Shown here: positions 7,400 through 14,380 of the stretch, piece after piece | How positions within the stretch are numbered: position 1 is the first letter of the stretch | Layout: the number at the start of each line of letters is the position of its first letter | IMG/VR virus record: IMGVR_UViG_3300046484_000031 | Coordinates: 1 to 29,913 of that record | DNA: 29,913 nucleotides | Direction: 5' to 3' (one strand) | Source: a virus | Notes under the pieces: generated by a model | Told to the model about the DNA's origin: nothing | What the model saw: the letters and a program-made list of their open reading frames with translations, nothing else | The model's database searches: none | Translations under genes and position numbers: made by a program

Positions 7400-9759
7400 A
7401 TGCGCGAGCCGTTATCAGCTACCTGACATCGCGGCAGTGGGCCATGGACCCGGCGCACCTCCAATCCCTCGCCGAGTCCATCTCTCTGGCGCTCGAGAAA
7501 ATACCGCCGGATACGCTCAAGGCTGCCCAAGACGTGGCGGCCTCGAGGCCGAAAGCAGGGGCAGCGTCGAACGCTGGCGCATTGCCCTACGACCTGCGAG
7601 ATGGCGTCGCCCATATCCGCGTGTCCGGCGTCATCCTCAAAGAAGTTCCCTGCATTTTCGATCTGCTCGGCATGCCGGCGACGAGCACGCTTGGCGTACA
7701 GCGCGCCCTTGGTGCTGCCGTCGAAGATGAGGCGGTCAAGTCGATATCGCTCGACATCGACTCCCCCGGTGGCTCGCTGGCTGGTGTCCAAGAGCTGGCC
7801 GATGACGTGGCTGCGGCCGCAAGCCTCAAGCCCACCGTTGCGCACGCGAGCGACCTCATTGCGTCAGCCGCCTACTGGATCGGCTCGCAGGCATCGAAGC
7901 TCACCGCCAACGAGTCGGCAATGGTCGGCTCGATCGGCGTCTACTCGGTGATCGAGGACGCGAGCGCCGCGGACGCCGCCGCCGGGGTCAAGGTCCATGT
8001 CCTGCGTAGCTCTCCCCTCAAGGGTGCCGGAGCCGGCGATGGCCTAACCACTGCGCAGCTCGCCGACCAGCAGCGGATCGTCGACGAGGCAGCGGTGATG
8101 TTTACCGCCGCCGTGGCCCGCGGCCGGCGCATGTCGATGGAAGACGCGCAAAAGGTATCTACCGGGCAACTCTGGTTCGCCGCGGAGGCGCTGCAGCGCG
8201 GTCTTATCGACAGCATTTCGAGCTCATCGAGCGCCCACGCCGCCATGGCAGCGGTCGGGGCGCCGCAACTAACACAGGAAATCGCGCCGAGCGTCGGCGC
8301 TCTACAGGAGAAAATCATGGCAGATCTCAAGAATCCCACCACCCAGGCCGACGCCGAGAGCGTCGACAAGCTCAAGGCCGATCTCGCGGCGGCGAATGCT
8401 CGCGGAGCGGCCCTCGAGGCCAACGCGAAAGCTCTCGAGGATCAGCGCAAGGAAGCGCTGCTCACGCAATATCGCGATCGCATCGCCCCTGCGGCGCTCG
8501 CCGGGTTCCAGCAGGCCGCCGCGTCCATGAACGCCGAAGGCCTCGATCAGTGGCTCAAGAATTTGCCGCCAATCACGCGCGCCGAACGGGCCACCGCGAA
8601 CAGCGTGATCCCCACCGCGATCATCGAGCGCGCGCAAGCGACCATTGAAGAGCGGTCGCTCGCCAAGGTGTTCGGGCAGAGCCCCGAACGGTGCCGCGAC
8701 ATGCAGGCGATTGGCGACAACGTCGATCACGTCGAGTATGAGAAGACGCCTACCGCCGATGGCAAGATCGTGATGGAGCCCGTGGCGGTCCTCAAGGATG
8801 GCAGCCGCGCGACCCGCAAGGAACTCCGTGGACGGCTCGGTCTGACGGGCGCTGTCGCGGCGATCTTGTTCGCCGTGTCCATGGCGTTCAGCGGTCCCGC
8901 TCATGCCGGCGCCCTCTCGGCGGCACGCGCGACCCAATCGAAGGCCCCCGGGATCAAGTGGTACAAGATGAAGGCCTCGACCACGATTTACGCTGGTGGC
9001 CTGGTGATGATCGACACCAACGGCGTTGCGTTGCCCGCGGCGGCAAGCGCCAGCAATCACGGCGTCATGGGTGTAGCAACCGAGACCAAGACATCGGCGG
9101 CGAGCGGCACCACCAAGATCAACGTTGCCGAGGGATACTTCCTATTCGACGCGACGAGCATTGCTCAAACAGCCGTTGGTTCGGTGATGTATGCCTCCGA
9201 CGATCACACCTTTGACGAGACGCAAGGCGCCAATGAGCCGGTGGCCGGAATCCTTGTCGAATGCGTCGGAGCGACCTCCGGATGGCTCTATATTTCTCCT
9301 ACCATCCAGGCACGCGCTTTTTACGCGACGACCGACCCGCTCACGCTTACCGGGGATCTGACGCTCGACGGTGGCGCCAATGCTCTCACCTTCGGGGCGG
9401 CTTCGAGCTCAATCCTTACCACCGACAATAGCGCTACCGGATTGCTGATGGGATCTACCGGGCACCTGAACACCGTAACCCTCGATACGCGAGATGGGGC
9501 CGAAGGTGTGATCGTCAATGGGTACGAGAGCGTAAGCGGCCTGTTCACCGCCACTGGCGGGGTGACCAGTCCGTCGACCAACGCCCTTGAGCTAACGTCT
9601 GCCACCAGCATGGGGTGGACGCTCGTCTCAGGAGCCAACACGGCGTGTAACACCACGTGCACGCATGCCTGCGTCTTCGGGCAGGACACCGCCACCTATG
9701 CTCTCGTCGCCTGCACCGACGCCACCGCCGACATCTGCCTTTGCGCGGGCGCCAACTAA
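7396..9759 (+). CDS. capsid protease-scaffold-decoration fusion protein
   Basis: The 787-residue product contains several parts. Residues 60-280 are an S49/SppA-type serine protease: DSPGGSLAG strand-turn, nucleophile S157 in ASAAYW and general-base K209 in SSPLKG, 52 residues apart. Residues 308-400 are an Ala/Glu/Lys-rich helix typical of phage scaffold. Residues 481-506 form a hydrophobic, signal-peptide-like segment ending SGPAHAGA. Residues 516-640 resemble the Mu-type head decoration family (YKMKASTTIYAGGLVMI). The last 150 residues are Thr/Ser/Gly-rich, beta-type, and end in a seven-Cys cluster. It should mature the prohead and supply scaffold and perhaps decoration. It overlaps the portal stop (ATGA), and the major capsid gene follows 47 bases later. 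The fusion of decoration to protease is unusual. Confidence 0.85.
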   Translation: MNARAVISYLTSRQWAMDPAHLQSLAESISLALEKIPPDTLKAAQDVAASRPKAGAASNAGALPYDLRDGVAHIRVSGVILKEVPCIFDLLGMPATSTLGVQRALGAAVEDEAVKSISLDIDSPGGSLAGVQELADDVAAAASLKPTVAHASDLIASAAYWIGSQASKLTANESAMVGSIGVYSVIEDASAADAAAGVKVHVLRSSPLKGAGAGDGLTTAQLADQQRIVDEAAVMFTAAVARGRRMSMEDAQKVSTGQLWFAAEALQRGLIDSISSSSSAHAAMAAVGAPQLTQEIAPSVGALQEKIMADLKNPTTQADAESVDKLKADLAAANARGAALEANAKALEDQRKEALLTQYRDRIAPAALAGFQQAAASMNAEGLDQWLKNLPPITRAERATANSVIPTAIIERAQATIEERSLAKVFGQSPERCRDMQAIGDNVDHVEYEKTPTADGKIVMEPVAVLKDGSRATRKELRGRLGLTGAVAAILFAVSMAFSGPAHAGALSAARATQSKAPGIKWYKMKASTTIYAGGLVMIDTNGVALPAAASASNHGVMGVATETKTSAASGTTKINVAEGYFLFDATSIAQTAVGSVMYASDDHTFDETQGANEPVAGILVECVGATSGWLYISPTIQARAFYATTDPLTLTGDLTLDGGANALTFGAASSSILTTDNSATGLLMGSTGHLNTVTLDTRDGAEGVIVNGYESVSGLFTATGGVTSPSTNALELTSATSMGWTLVSGANTACNTTCTHACVFGQDTATYALVACTDATADICLCAGAN
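8317..9759 (+). CDS. nested in-frame scaffold (plus decoration) product
   Basis: Inside the protease gene, an in-frame ATG at 8317 (residue 308 of the long product) follows AGGAG at 8306-8310 with a six-base spacer, a better ribosome binding site than those of many genes here. Translation from it would give MADLKNPTT and a 480-residue protein starting exactly at the scaffold-like helix and sharing the C-terminus. This mirrors lambda gene C, in which Nu3 scaffold starts inside the protease gene. The site is seen in the sequence; its use is inference from the lambda arrangement. Confidence 0.6.
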   Translation: MADLKNPTTQADAESVDKLKADLAAANARGAALEANAKALEDQRKEALLTQYRDRIAPAALAGFQQAAASMNAEGLDQWLKNLPPITRAERATANSVIPTAIIERAQATIEERSLAKVFGQSPERCRDMQAIGDNVDHVEYEKTPTADGKIVMEPVAVLKDGSRATRKELRGRLGLTGAVAAILFAVSMAFSGPAHAGALSAARATQSKAPGIKWYKMKASTTIYAGGLVMIDTNGVALPAAASASNHGVMGVATETKTSAASGTTKINVAEGYFLFDATSIAQTAVGSVMYASDDHTFDETQGANEPVAGILVECVGATSGWLYISPTIQARAFYATTDPLTLTGDLTLDGGANALTFGAASSSILTTDNSATGLLMGSTGHLNTVTLDTRDGAEGVIVNGYESVSGLFTATGGVTSPSTNALELTSATSMGWTLVSGANTACNTTCTHACVFGQDTATYALVACTDATADICLCAGAN

Positions 9760-9806
9760 TCACCAAAGAGAATACTTGAGGCCATAGGCCCGAGGAGAAA
9801 AGTGTC

Positions 9807-10781
9807 ATGGGAACCCCAGTTTTTGCACCGCAGATGCTCCGCAAAGATGTGCGTGGCGAGTTCATCGAAGCCTTGATGGCGCCGCGCGAGCCACTTCTTT
9901 TCGAGCGCATCGCGACGACGATGCAGAGCGTCAGTGACCGAGAAAACTACGCGTGGCTGTCGGAAGTCTACGAGATGGAGGAGTTCGTAGACAGCATGCC
10001 GATCCAGCCGCTCACCGACTCGGTTGGATTGACGCCTGAGACCGGCGCCGACGAACCCGGCTACGAGGTCAAGAACAAGACCTATGCCGGGGCGTTGGTA
10101 TTCAAGCGCGACGATCTCGCCGACGAAAAGGTCGGCGGCTATCAGCAGCGCATTCGCGACTCTGCGGTTCGCGCCCTGCGCAAGCCCGATGCTTTGCTTG
10201 TCGCCAAGCTCATCGCTGGAACAACCGACACTTGCTATCTCAGGGCGGGGGCAACGGGCGAGGCGTTCTTTTCGGCGACGCATGCGGCCCGCGGCAAGCA
10301 AACCACTACCTGGAGCAACCTGCTCACCGGTACCGGGACGTCTATCGCACAATGCATCACGGACATCGCCAGCGCTCTAGCGGCCCTGTATACGATCACC
10401 GACGAGGCCGGCGTGCCGATGAATCGAGAGTATGGGCGAAGCATTTTCGTTCTTCATCCGGCCGCTCTCGAAGTGCAGATGCGTACCGCGGTACTCGCGG
10501 CCATGGTGTCGCAAACGAGCAACGTCGGTTTCGCCCCGCTTATCGAACTCATTCGAGAGCCCCTGCTCGATCTCGATAGCGTGAACGACTACTACGTCGG
10601 CATCTTAGATGCTCCGGTGCGCGGGCTCATCTGGCAGGACCGCGAAGGCGTGCGCCTCGAGCAGATTGGCGAGGGTTCGGAGATGTGGACGAACCTGCGC
10701 CAAGTCGAGTATGCGGTCACCCGCCGCGGGGCTCCCGCGTTCGGTCGTCCACAGCGCTTGATCAAGATCAACAATACCTAG
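9807..10781 (+). CDS. major capsid protein, Mu gpT-like
   Basis: A soluble 324-residue protein, close to the size of Mu gpT, in the canonical place after the protease/scaffold. It has an N-terminal helical arm, a central GYEVKNKTYAGALVFKRDD segment matching the gpT family, and a C-terminal strand-rich region (YYVGILDAPVRGLIWQDRE, then RQVEYAVTRRGAPAFG). It forms the HK97-fold shell. A strong GAGGAGA site precedes the ATG at 9807, fitting a highly expressed structural protein. A GC-rich hairpin follows the stop by 14 bases. Confidence 0.87.
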   Translation: MGTPVFAPQMLRKDVRGEFIEALMAPREPLLFERIATTMQSVSDRENYAWLSEVYEMEEFVDSMPIQPLTDSVGLTPETGADEPGYEVKNKTYAGALVFKRDDLADEKVGGYQQRIRDSAVRALRKPDALLVAKLIAGTTDTCYLRAGATGEAFFSATHAARGKQTTTWSNLLTGTGTSIAQCITDIASALAALYTITDEAGVPMNREYGRSIFVLHPAALEVQMRTAVLAAMVSQTSNVGFAPLIELIREPLLDLDSVNDYYVGILDAPVRGLIWQDREGVRLEQIGEGSEMWTNLRQVEYAVTRRGAPAFGRPQRLIKINNT

Positions 10782-10795
10782 TCTCTGTTGCAGGG

Positions 10796-10818
10796 GGCTG
10801 CCGGTTTAGCCGGCGGCC
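10796..10818 (+). other. GC-rich hairpin after the major capsid gene
   Basis: Arms 10796-10804 and 10810-10818 pair over nine base pairs (one G-U) around the five-base loop TTTAG. No T-run follows, so it is not a standard intrinsic terminator. It may protect the capsid mRNA 3' end or attenuate read-through. Confidence 0.5.
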
Positions 10819-10840
10819 TCGCTTCGCATCGAGGTGCCAG

Positions 10841-11182
10841 ATGTTCTTCGTTCGCTCCAGGTCCCGGGCGCTCAAATTGCGCGACCCAGAGACAGGAAAA
10901 ATGCTGGATATCGGCCCTCGCCAATGGGTGCCGTTCGATACGTTGCCACGGGGAACCACCGAGCGTGGAGATTGTGACGTAGAGGTTCGCCCGGTCAAGA
11001 CGCAAGAAGACCTCGCGGCCATCGAAGCCGAGAACAAGATAGCCACTGACGACGACTCGCATAGATCTGCTGAGCGAGCCGCGCGCACCAGCAAGGCGCC
11101 GGCAGACGCTGCCCCTGGGGCCGTTGACCAGGAGCCTCATCCCGATACCGAGCAGGCCCGCAAGCGCAAGGGGCATCGCTGA
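10841..11182 (+). CDS. hypothetical head-completion region protein (113 aa)
   Basis: The N-terminal half (KLRDPETGKMLDIGPRQW, then VPFDTLPRGTTE) looks like the small beta-type proteins found after the capsid gene in many phages; residues 55-113 are charged, Ala/Pro-rich and probably disordered with a basic end. The ATG at 10841 follows GAGGTG. It lies between the major capsid protein and a connector-like protein, suggesting a head-tail joining or minor head role. An in-frame ATG at 10685 lies inside the capsid gene and is rejected. The family is not recognised with certainty. Confidence 0.55.
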   Translation: MFFVRSRSRALKLRDPETGKMLDIGPRQWVPFDTLPRGTTERGDCDVEVRPVKTQEDLAAIEAENKIATDDDSHRSAERAARTSKAPADAAPGAVDQEPHPDTEQARKRKGHR

Positions 11183-11185
11183 CCC

Positions 11186-11638
11186 ATGGCCTACGCGGTC
11201 CTCAACGACGTTCAGGCGCGCATACCGGCGCGCACGCTCTCGGCTACCAGCAAGCCGTCTGCGACGAATGTTGAGGACTGGATCGCCGAGGCCGATGCGA
11301 TGCTCTGCGGGTCGCTCGCAGCCGGCGATATCCCGCTGCCAGATGCAGGCACGGCTGGCGCTACGATCATGCGCGCGTGGGAGTGTGACTATGCCGAAGG
11401 TCGGGCACGCATGGCCTACGCTTCGGCCGGCGGCGACGGTTCGAACAACGACGGCAAAGACTTGGTTGAGTCGTTCAAGACGTTGACCGTCAACATTCGC
11501 CGCCACCCGTCCGATTACGGGGCGATGCTCGCGGGGGGCGACGCTCCAGAAGGATCGACCAAGTGCCGCGGCTCGAACGCCGATACCTCCGCAGACGACT
11601 ACATCGCTCCCGAGTTTGAGCGCGGCGAGGTCTGGTGA
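11186..11638 (+). CDS. head-tail connector protein, Mu gp36/DUF1320-like
   Basis: The 150-residue protein has the layout of the connector family: a start with Y and a short helix (AYAVLNDVQARIPA), a helix bearing IAEADAMLCGSLAAGDIPLP that matches the AEA-x-I-DGYL / PLP pattern, then a helix with an Asp/Tyr-rich face (WECDYAEGRARMAYAS). Such proteins sit below the portal and prepare it for tail attachment. It starts three bases after the preceding gene and its TGA overlaps the next ATG (TGATG). The assignment combines pattern and position; exact family is uncertain. Confidence 0.6.
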   Translation: MAYAVLNDVQARIPARTLSATSKPSATNVEDWIAEADAMLCGSLAAGDIPLPDAGTAGATIMRAWECDYAEGRARMAYASAGGDGSNNDGKDLVESFKTLTVNIRRHPSDYGAMLAGGDAPEGSTKCRGSNADTSADDYIAPEFERGEVW

Positions 11639-12138
11639 TGGCGCGCATCAACGTTCGCATAGGCATCACTCCTTCGATTGACAAGCTGTCCGAGCTCTTT
11701 GAAAAGGGGCTCGCCGAGGCCGCCGATTGGATGCCTCTGTGGCCGCTTGTCGTCGAGAGGCTCATCGAGGGCATCAAGGGGGTCATCGAGAGCCGCGGCG
11801 CCGATCTGTCAGGTACCGTTACCTATGGCCACGTTTGGCAGGCTGCCGACCCGCGTTACTTGCGTCGCAAGGCGCGCGAGGGCCACGGAGCCGTCGACCT
11901 GCTCTACTTCGGGAAACTTCTGGCGCAGGTGACAACGACTGCCGGTATCAAGCGGGTTACGCCTCGGCAGCTCGTCTTCGGAACGCGCGGGCTCAAGTAC
12001 GCGACGTTCATCAACTTTGTGAAACGCCCATTCCTCGGAATGTCTGAGTCGATGACTGCGGAAGTGCAGGGGCTCATGGTCAACTACCTGTCGCAGGTGG
12101 CAAACCGGGCTTGCCGAGCTGCCGGGGGGGCGCGCTGA
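11638..12138 (+). CDS. virion morphogenesis protein, Mu gpG/HK97 gp10-like
   Basis: A 166-residue basic protein with a long N-terminal helix (about residues 15-50, LSELFEKGLAEAADWMP) and a core with LLYFGKLLAQVTTTAGIK, TPRQLVFGTRGLKYATFINF and a PFLGMS segment, a pattern typical of gpG/tail-completion proteins. It likely acts at the head-tail junction. The ATG at 11638 overlaps the previous stop (TGATG); a GTG three bases upstream is an alternative. The stop overlaps the next start in the same way. Confidence 0.6.
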   Translation: MARINVRIGITPSIDKLSELFEKGLAEAADWMPLWPLVVERLIEGIKGVIESRGADLSGTVTYGHVWQAADPRYLRRKAREGHGAVDLLYFGKLLAQVTTTAGIKRVTPRQLVFGTRGLKYATFINFVKRPFLGMSESMTAEVQGLMVNYLSQVANRACRAAGGAR

Positions 12139-12608
12139 TGGCCGGCCAGAGGCTCATAGACGCCGCGGTAACGGGGCTTGCCAGCATGGTCGCTAGCAAC
12201 TTCGCGACGTACGCGCGGGCCCTCGAGACGCAGCAGGGGCTCGCGGTCAATACCCTCCCCGACCTCGTTGCAGTCGTAGCCGCCAACAACCCTGACGATG
12301 TGCGCTCTCCGCTCGTCGAGGTATTCGACGCCGCCGCCCGCTGCGTGAACAACCGAACCAACGAGTGGGAGCTGACGTGCACCATCGCTTTGTCGTTTGC
12401 AGGCGACGCGGACACCGTTGCCAACGAGCTCATGATGCGCCGGTACACCACGGTGATGATCGATACGCTACGCCATGACGTGACGTTGGGTGGCGCGGTA
12501 ACGGCGATGTCGTTGCGTGATTACTCGTCCGACGTTTTGCGTGGCGGAAAGAGCGCTACGCGCTACGTCTTTGCCTTCGGCGTCGTCTGCGACGTCAAGG
12601 ACACGTGA
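12138..12608 (+). CDS. probable tail terminator/head-tail joining protein (156 aa)
   Basis: A mixed alpha/beta protein with an N-terminal helix, then SPLVEVFDAA, a strand pair NEWELTCTIALSF, a helix ANELMMRRYTTVMIDTLR, and a final strand set ending RYVFAFGVVCDVKDT. This helix-strand-strand-helix-strand layout and the place between a gpG-like protein and the tail tube fit tail terminators (HK97 gp10/gpU type), which cap the tail tube. The ATG at 12138 shares its A with the previous TGA. Family membership is inference from layout. Confidence 0.55.
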   Translation: MAGQRLIDAAVTGLASMVASNFATYARALETQQGLAVNTLPDLVAVVAANNPDDVRSPLVEVFDAAARCVNNRTNEWELTCTIALSFAGDADTVANELMMRRYTTVMIDTLRHDVTLGGAVTAMSLRDYSSDVLRGGKSATRYVFAFGVVCDVKDT

Positions 12609-12616
12609 GGTAAGCC

Positions 12617-12793
12617 ATGCCCAGGGTGATGATGCTTAAGACGGTCGAACAACAGATCGAGGGTGGTGGCAAGATCACTTACCCCGCGGGTCATCTGCAC
12701 TTGGTTGGCGACGAGCTCGCCGACCAGTGGTGCAACTCCGAGCCCCCGATAGCAGTCCGCGAAGACGATCAACCCGAGGTGGCCAATGGCTAG
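12617..12793 (+). CDS. small hypothetical protein (58 aa)
   Basis: The frame from ATG 12617 to TAG 12791-12793 encodes 58 residues: a basic strand-like start (MPRVMMLKTVEQQIEGG), then KITYPAGHLHLVGDELADQW and an acidic tail. This resembles the short beta proteins found in head-tail regions that carry a YPAG-H/V-DELA-W pattern. GAGG of the overlapping upstream stop precedes it. The next gene starts eight bases before its end, so the two are probably coupled. Function is unknown. Confidence 0.65.
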   Translation: MPRVMMLKTVEQQIEGGGKITYPAGHLHLVGDELADQWCNSEPPIAVREDDQPEVANG

Positions 12794-13145
12794 GTCGAAC
12801 ATCGCGCTGCAATCGGTGGGATCATTCGGTGGCGCGCTCGCTGACACGGCCTTCGGTGCCGCTGACACACTCGGAAGCTACATCGCCAACAACGGCAATG
12901 TCATCGTCCAGGTAAAGAACGCCTCGGGAAGCCCGATCAACGTCACCATTGCCAGTGTCCCTGACTCGGATGGACGCACGCGCGGCACCGGCGACGTCAC
13001 GGCGGTGGCAGACGGAAAGACCGCGACGTTCGGCCCGTTCCGCCCGGACTTGTTCAACCAGTCGGGAGCAGATTTGGGCCGCATATATATTGACTATAGC
13101 GCTGTCGGCAGCGTCACGGTCGCGGCCATCCAGCTTAACCCATAG
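12786..13145 (+). CDS. decoration-like structural protein, copy 1
   Basis: A 119-residue all-beta protein with repeated NGNVIVQVKNASG, VTIASVPDSDGRTRG, VADGKTATFGPFRPDLFNQ and VTVAAIQL blocks. Small Ig/beta-sandwich virion proteins of many phages share the KNASG, VADG, GPFRP-LFNQ pattern. The next gene (13154) is a clear paralogue. Location upstream of the tail tube suggests a head or tail decoration protein. GAGGTGG precedes the ATG at 12786, which overlaps the previous gene by eight bases. The fold is inferred from strand pattern; binding partner is unknown. Confidence 0.68.
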   Translation: MARSNIALQSVGSFGGALADTAFGAADTLGSYIANNGNVIVQVKNASGSPINVTIASVPDSDGRTRGTGDVTAVADGKTATFGPFRPDLFNQSGADLGRIYIDYSAVGSVTVAAIQLNP

Positions 13146-13153
13146 AGGACACC

Positions 13154-13519
13154 ATGGCAGCTAGAGACGCAATTACCCCCCAGTCAGTGGCCGCCAATGG
13201 CGGAACGCTGGCCGCCGTTACCTTCGGCGCGGTCGTGCAGGCCAACGGCAGCTACTTCCTTAATGACGGATCCGTGGTCTTGCTCGCAAAGAACGCCTCG
13301 GGTGGCGCCGCGCGCACCGTCACCGTGACAAGCGTCGCCAATCGAAACAACCGAACCAGCACCATCACGCGCACGGTGGCCGATGGTGCCATCGCCTTGA
13401 TTGGTCCGCTTCGTCCTGAGCTCTACAATCAGGTTGGAGTGGGCGATCTCGGCAAAGTGTTCGTGGACTATGACAGCGACGGCGGTCTAACCATTGCGGC
13501 GATCTCGCTGCATCTCTAG
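13154..13519 (+). CDS. decoration-like structural protein, copy 2
   Basis: A 121-residue beta-rich protein, paralogous to the one just upstream. Shared features in order are: a polar N-terminus with GG and TFGA, N-DGSVVLLAKNASGG against N-GNVIVQVKNASG, VTSVANRNNRT, a VADG turn, IGPLRPELYNQ against FGPFRPDLFNQ, DLGKVFVDYDSDGGLTIAAI against DLGRIYIDYSAVGSVTVAAI. The pair most likely arose by tandem duplication and may form mixed oligomers on the capsid or tail. GAGG precedes the ATG. Confidence 0.68.
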   Translation: MAARDAITPQSVAANGGTLAAVTFGAVVQANGSYFLNDGSVVLLAKNASGGAARTVTVTSVANRNNRTSTITRTVADGAIALIGPLRPELYNQVGVGDLGKVFVDYDSDGGLTIAAISLHL

Positions 13520-13530
13520 GAGAAAGTATC

Positions 13531-13947
13531 ATGGCTGAACTACCAGCAAGAAACGCCAAGCTCTACGCCAGCGCCGCGGGCTCTACCTACACCGAGGTCA
13601 CCGGCGTAAAGGAAGCCGGGGTCGATGGCTCTCGCGATGCCGAAGACGTTACCGATCATGACTCCGGGTTGTTCAAGGAGTACGTCGCCGGACGCGCCAG
13701 CAGCAAGATGTCATACTCTGGCAACTACAACGAGGCAGACGCCGGTCAAGCCATAGTGCGAACTGCTTACTATGCAGGGTCCACATGCTACTTCAAGTTT
13801 CGCGCCGCTGTTGGCAGCGGCATCAAAGAGACCTACTGCAACGGAATTGTTACGTCGTTCAAGGTGTCTGCCGGTAACGAGGGTGTCATTCCTTTGACGT
13901 TCGACGTCCAGCTCACCGGCACCCCGACCGACAGCGCGCAGTCGTAG
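13531..13947 (+). CDS. major tail tube protein
   Basis: The 138-residue protein begins MAELPARNAKLYASAAGSTY and has a tail-tube-like sequence: a loop VKEAGVDGSRDAEDVTDHDS, then GRASSKMSYSGNY, a helix EADAGQAIVRTAY and strands ending VIPLTFDVQLTGTPT. This matches the TP901-1/HK97 tail tube family in size and order. It forms the stacked hexameric rings of a non-contractile tail. Position, just before the frameshifted chaperones and the tape measure, strongly supports this. AGGAG precedes the ATG. Confidence 0.78.
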   Translation: MAELPARNAKLYASAAGSTYTEVTGVKEAGVDGSRDAEDVTDHDSGLFKEYVAGRASSKMSYSGNYNEADAGQAIVRTAYYAGSTCYFKFRAAVGSGIKETYCNGIVTSFKVSAGNEGVIPLTFDVQLTGTPTDSAQS

Positions 13948-13957
13948 GAGTATTTGG

Positions 13958-14380
13958 ATGGTGTTCATCAATCCGAATCGTGGCGAGTCCGAGCTAGAGA
14001 TCGGCGGCAAAGAGCGCAAGCTCGTGATTGACTTCAACGTTCTCGCCCAGATTGAGCAGGCGACGGGCGTATCGTTTCTATACGACCCCGACGACGAGAA
14101 GAAGCGCGAGGACATGGACCGGCGATCATCGACGATCGACTTTGTACTCAAGGCGGTGGCCGCATCGCTGAGCAATGAGAAGCGATCCGTCAATCCCAAT
14201 ACTGTCGGTCTATGGTTCTCGGCTGAGCCAGACAAGATTGCAGCGGCTACGAAGTCCCTTAAGGAAGCGTTGCATAGATTCTTTGCGGCCCTGTCGGCCA
14301 GCAAAAAAAAAGACACGGGCGAGGAAGAGACGAGCAAGACGACAGCCGGCGAGGATGGCACCTCGGGTGGACCGAGCTAA
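13958..14380 (+). CDS. tail assembly chaperone, short form (G-like)
   Basis: A 140-residue protein starting with a strand pair (SELEIGGKERKLVIDFNVLAQ) and the helix IEQATGVSFL, then a helical core (FVLKAVAASLSNEKRSVNP, LWFSAEPDK, LKEALHRFFAAL) as in phage tail assembly chaperones, which coat the tape measure during assembly. The C-terminal 20 residues after KKK (DTGEEETSKTTAGEDGTSGG) are low-complexity, as expected for the unshifted form. Nine A's at 14303-14311 provide a -1 slip site leading into the open frame ending at 14682. AGGAG precedes the start. It is not essential that only this form be made; see the extended product. Confidence 0.8.
   Translation: MVFINPNRGESELEIGGKERKLVIDFNVLAQIEQATGVSFLYDPDDEKKREDMDRRSSTIDFVLKAVAASLSNEKRSVNPNTVGLWFSAEPDKIAAATKSLKEALHRFFAALSASKKKDTGEEETSKTTAGEDGTSGGPS
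14303..14311 (+). other. -1 ribosomal frameshift slip site (nine A's)
   Basis: The zero frame reads AGC AAA AAA AAA GAC, so tandem AAA codons form A-AAA-AAA, one of the best -1 slip sequences. The -1 frame has no stop from before this point to 14680-14682. A 5-bp stem (14350-14354 with 14361-14365) lies downstream but is weak and distant. Confidence 0.75.

Noticed and set aside
10796-10818. Intrinsic terminator after the capsid gene
   Set aside because: The stem is good but no T-run follows, and tail genes continue in the same direction.
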